DNA of 19,407 bases. It comes from an uncultured Eubacteriales bacterium. GTDB lineage: Bacteria; Bacillota; Clostridia; Oscillospirales; Acutalibacteraceae. Under the pieces are notes generated by a model. That model made no database searches, was not told the origin of the DNA, and saw only the letters and a list, made by a program, of their open reading frames with translations. A program made the translations under genes and the position numbers. Below, one piece after another: positions 1 to 6,543 of this stretch (positions are counted from its first letter, which is position 1; the number at the start of each line of letters is the position of its first letter). The DNA lies in assembly GCA_934486755.1 (NCBI GenBank), contig CAKSQT010000035.1, forward strand, positions 1 through 19,407, in the 5' to 3' direction.

Positions 1-226
1 ATCCTCCGCAATCGTTAATTACTTTATCCCCCGGTCGTACGTGCAAATGATAGGTATTGCAGAGCATTACCTGACATTTTAAATCAACTAAATCAGCCGC
101 CGATACACCGCCCTTGATTGCTGCCGCAGTTGCAACATTCATAAACGCAGGAGTTTGAACAGTACATCTGTTAGTTAAAAATTCGCCGCGCCTTGCAGCA
201 CCTTCTGTTTTTAAAACCTTAAACAT
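1..226 (-). CDS. tgt: Queuine/preQ1 tRNA-guanine transglycosylase, N-terminal 75 codons (partial)
   Basis: Reading leftward from the ATG at 226 gives a protein beginning MFKVLKTEGAARRGEFLTNR, followed by FMNVAT, an AIKGGVS stretch and CNTYHLHVRPGDKV. This is the N-terminus of tRNA-guanine transglycosylase, which swaps guanine-34 for the queuosine precursor preQ1 in GUN-anticodon tRNAs. The NTYHL..RPG motif is a family hallmark; the more usual MPVGTQ region reads MNVATA here. An AAGGAG ribosome binding site lies 5 bases upstream of the start. The gene leaves the window at base 1, so the catalytic aspartates and zinc site cannot be seen. It starts 23 bp after the queA stop, so the two form one queuosine operon. 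Confidence is high for family and start. Confidence 0.93.
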   Translation of the reverse strand, partial: MFKVLKTEGAARRGEFLTNRCTVQTPAFMNVATAAAIKGGVSAADLVDLKCQVMLCNTYHLHVRPGDKVINDCGG

Positions 227-249
227 TTGATCTCCTTATTTCAATACTT

Positions 250-1272
250 CTATATTATAAGCATTGCATCGCCAAAGCTAAAAAATCTGTATTTTTCACT
301 AACAGCGATATTATATGCGTTCATTGTATTTTCGTAACCTGCGAATGCCGAAACGAGCATTATTAAAGTACTTTCTGGCAGATGAAAATTCGTAATCAAA
401 GCGTCCATACACTTGAATTTATAGCCAGGATATATGAAAATGCTTGTATCATTACTGCATTCACGCATTTCACCGTATTTTGAAGCAACGCTTTCAACGG
501 TACGGCAACTTGTTGTACCGACACAAATTACTCTGCCACCGTTCTTTTTGGTCTCATTAATCGTATCGGCTGTTGCCTTTGATACACTGTAATGTTCAGA
601 ATGCATCTTATGTTCCGTTATTTCATCAACCTTTACGGGTCTGAAAGTACCAAGCCCCACATGCAATGTTACATACACAATTTTTATGCCCATTTCTTTT
701 AATTCGGTAAGCATTCTTTCGGTAAAATGCAACCCAGCTGTCGGAGCGGCGGCAGAGCCTAATTCTCTTGAATAGACTGTTTGATACCTTTCCCTATCGG
801 CGAGCTTTTCGGTTATATACGGCGGCAAAGGCATTTGTCCCACTTCGTCCAAAACAGCAAAAAACTCACCGTCACAAACAAATCTTAGTATCCTGTTACC
901 GTCGTCCAATACTTCTTCAACCACCGCTGACAGTTTATCGGAAAAACGGAATTCATTACCTACTTTTGCTTTTTTGCCAGGACCCGCTATACATTCCCAT
1001 AACAGCTGGCTTTTCTGTTTTAACAGTACAAATTCTACAACTGCTCCCGTATCAGTACGTGTTCCGTAAAGCCGCGCGGGTAAAACACGGGTATCGTTAA
1101 GGACCAGACAATCGCCTTTCTTTAAAAATTTTTTTAATTCATAAAAGTGTCTGTGCTGAATATCACCGTTTTTTTTATTAAAAACCATCATACGCGACGA
1201 ATCTCGCGGCTCAACGGGAGTCTGTGCTATAAGCTCCTTCGGCAAATCATAATAAAAATCGCTTTTCTTCAT
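250..1272 (-). CDS. queA: S-adenosylmethionine:tRNA ribosyltransferase-isomerase (QueA)
   Basis: A 340-residue protein, the usual length for QueA, which transfers and isomerises the ribosyl group of SAM onto preQ1-modified tRNA to give epoxyqueuosine. Recognisable blocks in order are DLPKELIAQTP (residues 9-19), NDTRVLPARL (59-68), GSAAAPTAGLHFT (172-184), HVGLGTFRPV, GTTSCRTVES and NFHLPESTLIMLVSAF near the C-terminus. The start at 1272 has a GGGTGG ribosome binding site a few bases upstream. It lies directly upstream of tgt in the same direction, matching the biosynthetic order in reverse. A good minus-strand promoter lies at 1359-1387, leaving a leader of about 80 bases; I could not find a preQ1 aptamer in it. 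Confidence 0.97.
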   Translation of the reverse strand: MKKSDFYYDLPKELIAQTPVEPRDSSRMMVFNKKNGDIQHRHFYELKKFLKKGDCLVLNDTRVLPARLYGTRTDTGAVVEFVLLKQKSQLLWECIAGPGKKAKVGNEFRFSDKLSAVVEEVLDDGNRILRFVCDGEFFAVLDEVGQMPLPPYITEKLADRERYQTVYSRELGSAAAPTAGLHFTERMLTELKEMGIKIVYVTLHVGLGTFRPVKVDEITEHKMHSEHYSVSKATADTINETKKNGGRVICVGTTSCRTVESVASKYGEMRECSNDTSIFIYPGYKFKCMDALITNFHLPESTLIMLVSAFAGYENTMNAYNIAVSEKYRFFSFGDAMLII

Positions 1273-1313
1273 TTTCCACCCTATATCTTTCTGTTCTAAA
1301 AGTCATAAAAAAA

Positions 1314-1342
1314 TTGACAAACCAAGCATACAATGTTATATT
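1314..1342 (+). promoter_or_regulatory. Sigma-A-type promoter for asd-dapA-dapB
   Basis: TTGACA at 1314-1319, a 17-bp spacer and TATATT at 1337-1342, with TG one base before the -10 (1334-1335), so an extended -10. The predicted transcript starts near 1349, giving a leader of about 70 bases before asd. It faces, and physically overlaps, the queA promoter on the other strand. Confidence 0.72.
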
Positions 1343-1358
1343 TAATGGTAATGGATTT

Positions 1359-1387
1359 ATTATATTGCATAAGCGAATATATATCAA
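1359..1387 (-). promoter_or_regulatory. Sigma-A-type promoter for queA-tgt
   Basis: On the minus strand TTGATA (1387-1382), a 17-bp spacer and a perfect TATAAT (1364-1359). The predicted start is near 1352, about 80 bases upstream of queA. No other minus-strand candidate between asd and queA is as good. Confidence 0.6.
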
Positions 1388-1419
1388 CCCTAATTTTGTT
1401 AAATAAGGAATGAAATGCT

Positions 1420-2505
1420 ATGAAAAACTATAAAGTAGGTATTGTAGGGGCTACGGGAATGGTAGGTCAGCGTTTTGCTTTGCTGCTTGCCGATCACCCT
1501 TGGTTTAAGGTTACTGCGCTTGCCGCAAGTTCACGCTCGGCAGGAAAAACTTACGAGGAAGCCGTGGGCAACCGTTGGGCGATGACGTCGCCTATCCCCG
1601 AAAATCTTAAAACAATGCCTGTTTTTGACGCTGAAAAGGATATAGAAACAATAGTAGGACTGGTTGATTTCATATTCTGTGCCGTTGATATGAAGAAGGA
1701 CGAAATTCGCGCACTTGAAGAAAAATACGCAAAAGCCGAATGTCCTGTTATTTCAAACAACAGCGCGAATCGTTTTACACCTGATGTACCTATGATAATA
1801 CCCGAAATCAATCCTGAACACGCCGAGGTTATTAATGCGCAAAGAAAACGTCTGGGCACAAAAAAAGGCTTTGTCGCCGTAAAATCAAACTGTTCTCTGC
1901 AAAGCTATGTGCCTGCTCTCTTCCCTCTTGATAAAGCGGGATATGAAATAGATAAGTGTCTTGTTTGCACCTATCAGGCAATTTCGGGAGCTGGCAAGAC
2001 ATTTGAACGCTGGCCCGAAATAATTGATAACGTTATTCCCTATATCGGCGGCGAAGAAGAAAAGAGCGAACAGGAGCCTTTGAAGATATGGGGTAAGGTA
2101 TGCGACGGAAAGATAGTGCCGTCCGATACGCCTAAATTTACTGCTCAATGCCTTAGGGTGCCCGTATCAGACGGACATATGGCGGCTGTTTTTGTAAAAT
2201 TCAAGAATAAGCCTTCAAAGGAAGAAATCCTTAAAGTATGGAAAGATTTTTCAGGAGAGCCGCAGGCGCTTGATCTGCCGCACGCTCCCAAACAGTTTAT
2301 TCACTACTATGAGGAAAATGATATGCCGCAGACAAAGCTGACGCGCGACCTTGAAGGCGGTATGGCTATATCAGTAGGCCGTCTCCGCGAGGATACGCAG
2401 TATGATTACAAGTTCGTCTGCGTATCTCACAACACGCTCAGAGGAGCCGCAGGCGGCGGTGTATTACTTGCTGAACTGCTTTGTGCAAAGGGTTATATGG
2501 ATTAA
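1420..2505 (+). CDS. asd: Aspartate-semialdehyde dehydrogenase (archaeal/fungal-type subfamily)
   Basis: This 361-residue enzyme reduces aspartyl phosphate to aspartate semialdehyde with NADPH, the branch point to lysine/DAP, threonine and methionine. The N-terminal nucleotide-binding loop is GIVGATGMVG (residues 7-16). The catalytic cysteine is Cys158 in KSNCSLQSY, and the QAISGAGKTFE block (186-196) and R246/His253 in LRVPVSDGHMA follow. The sequence style (HPWFKVTALAASSRS, SNCS in place of bacterial PNCST, length above 350) fits the archaeal/fungal-type subfamily that many clostridia carry, rather than the E. coli type. The ATG at 1420 has AAGGA about 10 bases upstream. It is the first gene of the lysine cluster; dapA follows after 43 bp. 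No lysC is present nearby. Confidence 0.96.
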   Translation: MKNYKVGIVGATGMVGQRFALLLADHPWFKVTALAASSRSAGKTYEEAVGNRWAMTSPIPENLKTMPVFDAEKDIETIVGLVDFIFCAVDMKKDEIRALEEKYAKAECPVISNNSANRFTPDVPMIIPEINPEHAEVINAQRKRLGTKKGFVAVKSNCSLQSYVPALFPLDKAGYEIDKCLVCTYQAISGAGKTFERWPEIIDNVIPYIGGEEEKSEQEPLKIWGKVCDGKIVPSDTPKFTAQCLRVPVSDGHMAAVFVKFKNKPSKEEILKVWKDFSGEPQALDLPHAPKQFIHYYEENDMPQTKLTRDLEGGMAISVGRLREDTQYDYKFVCVSHNTLRGAAGGGVLLAELLCAKGYMD

Positions 2506-2537
2506 TCGCGCATTTACTTTTACTTTTTGAAAGGGAT

Positions 2538-2552
2538 ATGATGAGTTTATGA
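2538..2552 (+). promoter_or_regulatory. Four-codon mini-ORF overlapping the dapA start
   Basis: ATG ATG AGT TTA TGA (2538-2552) follows the AAAGGG ribosome binding site at 2530-2535, and its TGA overlaps the dapA ATG at 2549 as ATGA. The AAAGGG is 13 bases from the dapA ATG but 2 or 5 bases from the two mini-ORF ATGs. Dap synthase translation might therefore start by termination-reinitiation. This is a positional observation only and may be chance. Confidence 0.3.
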
Positions 2553-3436
2553 AAGAACGTATTTTTACGGGCGCCGCTTCTGCTCTGATAACACCTATGA
2601 ATGATGATACTTCCGTTAATTTTAAACGTCTGGAAGACCTTGTGAACGAGCAAATAGCAGGCGGTATTGACGCGCTTGTAATTTGCGGTACAACAGGTGA
2701 AAAATCCACTCTGCGTTATGATGAACACGTTAAAGTTATTGAAGTTGCGGCAAAAGCGGCTGGCGGCCGTGTTCCGATAATTGCGGGCACGGGAAGTAAC
2801 GATACTGTATACTCGGTTGAACTTTGTAAAGATGCTGAGCGTGTCGGAGCGGACGCTTTTTTGATGGTTACACCGTATTATAACAAAACCTCTCAGAACG
2901 GTCTTATCGCTCATTACAACTATATTGCCGACAGGGTGGATAAACCCATAATCGTGTATAACGTGCCTTCAAGAACAGGCGTAGGTATCAAGCCTGAAAC
3001 ATATTTAGAACTTTCTAAGCATAAGAGAATAGTTGCAGTTAAGGAAGCAAACGGCGATCTTTCGGCTGTTGCAAAAGCACGCTATCTTTGCGGCGACGAG
3101 CTTGATTTTTATTCAGGAAACGACGATCAGACAGTGCCTATTATGTCCTTAGGCGGTATAGGCGTTATTTCGGTTATGTCAAATTTTCTCCCGAACATTA
3201 TGCATAACATTTGCGACTTGTGCCTTAAAGGCGATTTCAAAACTGCGTCGGAAATGCAGTTGAAATATACAGGTCTTATGAGCGCGCTTTTCAGCGACGT
3301 TAATCCTATTCCCGTAAAGGAAGCTATGAATATGTTGGGATTAAGCGCAGGTCCGTGCCGTCTTCCCCTGTATCCGATGACCGAGTTGCTTAAAAAGCAA
3401 CTCAAAGATAAGTTGACCGAATGCGGCTGTTTGTAA
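2549..3436 (+). CDS. dapA: 4-hydroxy-tetrahydrodipicolinate synthase
   Basis: A 295-residue class I aldolase-type TIM barrel that condenses pyruvate with aspartate semialdehyde, the first committed step of lysine/DAP synthesis. Visible catalytic features are the GTTGE motif at 47-51 (Thr pair of the proton relay), Tyr110/Tyr111 in VTPYYNK, YNVPSRTG at 137-144 with Tyr137 and Arg142, and the Schiff-base lysine Lys165 in VAVKEANGD. The length matches the family. It lies 43 bp after asd and 22 bp before dapB, all on one strand, so one operon is likely. The start at 2549 is supported by the N-terminal match (IFTGAASALITPM); its ribosome binding site is rather far away (13 bases), see the mini-ORF at 2538. 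Confidence 0.97.
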   Translation: MKERIFTGAASALITPMNDDTSVNFKRLEDLVNEQIAGGIDALVICGTTGEKSTLRYDEHVKVIEVAAKAAGGRVPIIAGTGSNDTVYSVELCKDAERVGADAFLMVTPYYNKTSQNGLIAHYNYIADRVDKPIIVYNVPSRTGVGIKPETYLELSKHKRIVAVKEANGDLSAVAKARYLCGDELDFYSGNDDQTVPIMSLGGIGVISVMSNFLPNIMHNICDLCLKGDFKTASEMQLKYTGLMSALFSDVNPIPVKEAMNMLGLSAGPCRLPLYPMTELLKKQLKDKLTECGCL

Positions 3437-3446
3437 TTTTCTAATA

Positions 3447-3458
3447 TTGGAGGAAGAT
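3447..3458 (+). promoter_or_regulatory. Ribosome binding site that fixes the dapB start
   Basis: TTGGAGGAAGAT lies directly upstream of the ATG at 3459. GGAGGA (3449-3454) sits 4 bases from that ATG. An in-frame TTG at 3447 lies inside this element and therefore cannot be the start. Confidence 0.75.
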
Positions 3459-4226
3459 ATGTCACAGAATCCATTAAAGGTTATAATAAGCGGCGCGGCG
3501 GGACGAATGGGACGCTATGTTGCGGAGTGTATCACTGCCGACTGTGCTGTTACGGTAGCGGCAGGCGTTGATAAATCTAAATTCGATTCGGATTTTCCGC
3601 TTTACACATCAATGTCCGATGTTAAGGAAAACGCTGATGTTATCATTGATTTTTCTAACACCTCTGCACTTGACGGGCTTTTAAAATACGCCGTTCAAAA
3701 AAACGTTGCTTTGGTGCTTGCTACCACAGGCTATACGGAAGAACAGATTGCCGAAATAAAAACCGCGGCAGAAAAAATACCTGTGTTCTTTTCGTTTAAT
3801 ATGTCGCTCGGTATTAATTTGGTTTGCAGTCTTGTTAAACAGGCGGCGGCGGTACTCGGAAAGAGTTTTAATGTAGAAATCATCGAAAAACATCACAATC
3901 AGAAGTTAGACGCACCCTCAGGCACCGCTATAATGCTTGCAGACGCTGTTAACGGCGTTTTTAACGGCGATATGGTATACGAATATGACCGTCATTCAAA
4001 ACGCGTTAAACGCCCCGAGAACGAGATCGGAATACATTCTGTAAGAGGCGGAACAATTGTCGGCGAACACGATATTATCTTTGCGGGTAACAACGAAACA
4101 GTAACAATTTCCCACAGCGCGGCCTCGCGCAGTATATTTGCGACGGGCGCTGTCAATGCGGCAAAGTTCATTGTCAATAAAGAGCCTAAGCTCTATGATA
4201 TGAAAGACCTGATAAAAGATATGTAA
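3459..4226 (+). CDS. dapB: 4-hydroxy-tetrahydrodipicolinate reductase
   Basis: This 255-residue enzyme reduces the DapA product to tetrahydrodipicolinate with NAD(P)H. The N-terminal Rossmann motif reads SGAAGRMGR (residues 11-19), ATTGYTE follows at 88-94, and the substrate-binding and catalytic block HHNQKLDAPSGT spans 145-156, with the family's catalytic histidine (145) and lysine (149). The ATG at 3459 is chosen over an in-frame TTG at 3447 because the latter lies within the GGAGG ribosome binding site. It is the last gene of asd-dapA-dapB. Its stop is 2 bp from the stop of the convergent MATE gene, and a shared terminator follows. Confidence 0.96.
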   Translation: MSQNPLKVIISGAAGRMGRYVAECITADCAVTVAAGVDKSKFDSDFPLYTSMSDVKENADVIIDFSNTSALDGLLKYAVQKNVALVLATTGYTEEQIAEIKTAAEKIPVFFSFNMSLGINLVCSLVKQAAAVLGKSFNVEIIEKHHNQKLDAPSGTAIMLADAVNGVFNGDMVYEYDRHSKRVKRPENEIGIHSVRGGTIVGEHDIIFAGNNETVTISHSAASRSIFATGAVNAAKFIVNKEPKLYDMKDLIKDM

Positions 4227-4228
4227 AA

Positions 4229-5602
4229 TTATAAAAACAGCGAGAGAAACATCATTGCTTCTTCCGCTGTTTTTTTTGTAATAACCGCAAATGCTATCAA
4301 ACAAATAATTACCGATACAAAGGAGCCTGTTGCTGTTGCCAATCCCATTGGGAAAAGGGTTGCCGGAAACATTACTGAGGTTAAATATGCACCAGGTATC
4401 CTAATAAATGCGATAGCAATAATATTGTGTAAGAAAGAAATTGTAGATTTTCCACAGGCACAAAAATATCCGCTGAAACTGAAATGAATACCTGCAAACA
4501 CGCAATCCCAGATATATCCTTTAAGGTATTCGCCACCCGAACGTATCACCTCTGCCCCGCCTTCTGAATTGACATCGGTGAAAAGCGAAACAATGCTGTC
4601 TGCGGTAAATTGAACCGCAACAGAGACAATAATCCCGAAGCTGACTGTAAGTATTACGGCGTATTTTAACACCTTGCGCGCGCGTTCGGGCAAACCAGCA
4701 CCGATATTCTGCGCGCCCAATGCCGAAACAGTTGAAAGCATAGACGACGGCACCAAGAACACAAAACCGATTATTTTTTCAACAATTCCGACTGCTGCCG
4801 CATCGTTTAAACCGCGCTTGTTGGCAATAACGGTTATAACTATAAATGCAATCTGTATCAGGCCGTCCTGAAAAGCAATAGGAAGCCCTATTTTTAGGAT
4901 CTGACTCATAACCGCTTTGTCGGGGCAAAAATCACCTTTGGCAACCGAAATACTTCTCTGTCTTATAATCGTAATGAGTGAAATCATCACACTTACTGCC
5001 TGCGACAGCACCGTACCGAGTGCCGCGCCTGCTGGACCAAAACCTAATACGCCCATAAACAGATAGTCAAGAACAATATTGGTGACACAGGCAACGGCAA
5101 TAAAGTACATGGGACTTTTTGAATCGCCCATTCCGCGGAAGATTGAACTGATTATGTTATACGCGGTTATAAAAGGAATACCTATAAAACATATTTTTAA
5201 ATATTGAACTGTTCCGTATACCGCCTCGGACGGTGTGGACATTATTGTAACGATAGGTTTGACGCACAACAGCAATACGCACATCAGCGCCGCAGAAACG
5301 GTCATAAACAGTATAACGGTATTTCCGACACTTTTAGCGGTGCGGTTTCTGTCCCCTGCACCTACTGAACGTCCTATACTAACGGTGGTACCCATAGCTA
5401 AACCGACTATCATTACGGTTATCATATGCATAACCTGTGAGCTGATTGAAACTGATGTTATGTCAGCAACACTACCGAATTGACCGATAATAAAAAGATC
5501 TGCCATTCCGTACAGTGTTTGCAATAAATACGAAAGCAGGTACGGCAGTGAGAAAAAAACAACACTTTTAAAAACACTGCCTGTTGTTAAATTCTTTTCC
5601 AT
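4229..5602 (-). CDS. MATE-family multidrug/cation efflux transporter
   Basis: A 457-residue, strongly hydrophobic protein with about 12 predicted membrane segments, the normal size for MATE transporters, which exchange Na+ or H+ for organic cations and drugs. The N-terminal signature LPYLLSYLLQTLYGMADLFI (residues 18-37), the SRxVGAGDR-like loop SIGRSVGAGDRNRTAKSVGN after the second helix, and FRGMGDSKSPM after the fourth are typical of the clostridial MATE branch. Substrate cannot be predicted. The ribosome binding site is poor. The start is 112 bp downstream of rhaD on the same strand, but that gap holds a terminator-like hairpin ending only 16 bases before the ATG, so expression may depend on read-through or a leader mechanism. 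Its 3' end overlaps the dapB terminator. Confidence 0.94.
   Translation of the reverse strand: MEKNLTTGSVFKSVVFFSLPYLLSYLLQTLYGMADLFIIGQFGSVADITSVSISSQVMHMITVMIVGLAMGTTVSIGRSVGAGDRNRTAKSVGNTVILFMTVSAALMCVLLLCVKPIVTIMSTPSEAVYGTVQYLKICFIGIPFITAYNIISSIFRGMGDSKSPMYFIAVACVTNIVLDYLFMGVLGFGPAGAALGTVLSQAVSVMISLITIIRQRSISVAKGDFCPDKAVMSQILKIGLPIAFQDGLIQIAFIVITVIANKRGLNDAAAVGIVEKIIGFVFLVPSSMLSTVSALGAQNIGAGLPERARKVLKYAVILTVSFGIIVSVAVQFTADSIVSLFTDVNSEGGAEVIRSGGEYLKGYIWDCVFAGIHFSFSGYFCACGKSTISFLHNIIAIAFIRIPGAYLTSVMFPATLFPMGLATATGSFVSVIICLIAFAVITKKTAEEAMMFLSLFL
4233..4277. terminator. Bidirectional terminator between dapB and the MATE gene
   Basis: AAAAACAGCG (4233-4242) pairs perfectly with CGCTGTTTTT (4265-4274), and the T run continues to 4277. 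The loop is 22 bases, rather large. It lies 7 bases after the dapB stop and wholly within the last codons of the convergent MATE gene. The minus strand also carries a T-rich tail, so it could stop transcripts from both sides. Confidence 0.6.
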
Positions 5603-5603
5603 T

Positions 5604-5660
5604 TTACACTACACTTTCAAAAAACGCCGACTCTGAGTAATCAAAGAAGGCGTTTCGCAT
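5604..5660 (-). other. Possible 18-codon leader ORF upstream of the MATE gene
   Basis: On the minus strand an ATG at 5660 opens an 18-residue frame, MRNAFFDYSESAFFESVV, whose TAA (5606-5604) ends one base before the MATE ATG at 5602. It has four phenylalanines in two FF pairs plus a tyrosine, and it spans both arms of the terminator-like hairpin at 5619-5655. There is no clear ribosome binding site, because the bases just upstream form the arm of another hairpin. It could be a leader peptide or chance. Confidence 0.25.
5619..5655 (-). terminator. Intrinsic terminator-like hairpin just before the MATE gene
   Basis: AAACGCC (5622-5628) pairs with GGCGTTT (5649-5655) around a 20-base loop. Read on the minus strand it ends in a run of six T (5624-5619). 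It could end the yqeG-to-rhaD transcript or act as an attenuator for the MATE gene, whose start codon is 16 bases further on. Confidence 0.55.
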
Positions 5661-5661
5661 T

Positions 5662-5708
5662 AGGCTGATGAGAGCCAAACACGTTATGGTTAAGACTCTC
5701 ATCAGCCT
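5662..5708. repeat. Perfect 13-bp inverted repeat after rhaD
   Basis: AGGCTGATGAGAG (5662-5674) is exactly complementary to CTCTCATCAGCCT (5696-5708), with a 21-base loop. It begins 6 bases after the rhaD stop. No T run follows on either strand, so it is not an ordinary intrinsic terminator by itself. It may protect the rhaD mRNA end or form the 5' end of a MATE leader. Confidence 0.65.
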
Positions 5709-5714
5709 TAATAA

Positions 5715-6530
5715 TTATAAATTAAGAAAATCCTTTCTGTAATTTACGCCGAAGGCCTCGGCAAGAGTTTTCATATCCTCGTCTTTTATTGTATTTACCC
5801 TTGGCAAATTTGCTGTAAGCATATATATCTGCGCCGCTTTTTCTACTGTTTCTATTAAACCGAAAGCCTCGTCGATAGTTTTGCCGACACCGTAAATACC
5901 GTGTAACGCCCATATTACAAGACGGTATTGTTTCATTTTTTCGGCAGTTGCTCTGCCTATTACATTATTGCCGCAAAGCATCCAAGGCAGTACGCCGATG
6001 CCGTCGGGGAAAACAACAATACACTCAGTACACATTTCCCAAAGAGCGTGCGTAATGACCTTTTCGTCAAGCTCAATTATGTAGTTCATCGCAAGTGTGT
6101 TGGTCGGGTGGCAATGCATAACGACTCTGTTTTCTGGATCGACTTTGAGCCGTTCAATATGGCTCATAAGGTGTGCAGGCAATTCGCTTGTAAACTTTCC
6201 ACCGTCCTTATAGCCCCAAAGCAGTTCCGCAGTTGTTCCGTCGTTGGCTATCCTTATAATTCCGAGATTATTTTCGGGATCAAATTCAACGTTTTTGAAA
6301 TATTTACCTGTACCCGTGACGATAAAAATTTTGCCTATAAGCTCGGTTGCGTCAAAGCCTGTGGGTATTGTGCGAATGACGTTATTAAGGTCAAGATATT
6401 CGCCGACTTCGCTTTCGTCAAGCATATAACTGATATTTCCGCCGTTTCTCTCATCCCAACCGAGACGGTACATATTAGCGGTAGTTTTTTTCATCTCGTC
6501 TACAAACGGTGCGTTCAAAATATTTTTCAT
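5715..6530 (-). CDS. rhaD: Rhamnulose-1-phosphate aldolase
   Basis: A 271-residue class II, zinc-dependent aldolase that cleaves L-rhamnulose 1-phosphate to dihydroxyacetone phosphate and L-lactaldehyde. It aligns from end to end with E. coli RhaD (274 aa): GWDERNGGN (24-32), FIVTGTGKYFKNV (69-81), TSELPAH with the catalytic glutamate Glu116, MHCHPTN with zinc ligands His139 and His141, TECIVVFPDGIGVLPWM (168-184), and His210 in ALHGIYG as third ligand. All metal and catalytic residues are present. A GAGGT ribosome binding site lies about 9 bases upstream. It is the last gene of a cluster with yqeG, an endonuclease IV-like gene and a P-type ATPase (13 bp gap). No rhaA, rhaB or rhamnose regulator is in view, an odd setting for this gene. 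Confidence 0.95.
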   Translation of the reverse strand: MKNILNAPFVDEMKKTTANMYRLGWDERNGGNISYMLDESEVGEYLDLNNVIRTIPTGFDATELIGKIFIVTGTGKYFKNVEFDPENNLGIIRIANDGTTAELLWGYKDGGKFTSELPAHLMSHIERLKVDPENRVVMHCHPTNTLAMNYIIELDEKVITHALWEMCTECIVVFPDGIGVLPWMLCGNNVIGRATAEKMKQYRLVIWALHGIYGVGKTIDEAFGLIETVEKAAQIYMLTANLPRVNTIKDEDMKTLAEAFGVNYRKDFLNL

Positions 6531-6543
6531 TGTTTTCTTACCT

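Noticed and set aside
768..1100. A 110-codon plus-strand frame inside queA
   Set aside because: Opposite a fully conserved queA; no motif and no independent promoter.
1273..1352. preQ1 riboswitch upstream of queA
   Set aside because: The predicted leader of about 80 bases lacks the preQ1-I hairpin with its A-rich tail, and I could not draw a convincing pseudoknot.
1349..1419. Lysine riboswitch or T-box upstream of asd
   Set aside because: The leader is only about 70 bases, far shorter than either element, and shows no terminator or T-box core.
3447..3458. TTG at 3447 as dapB start
   Set aside because: It lies within the GGAGG ribosome binding site of the ATG at 3459, which gives the family-typical N-terminus.
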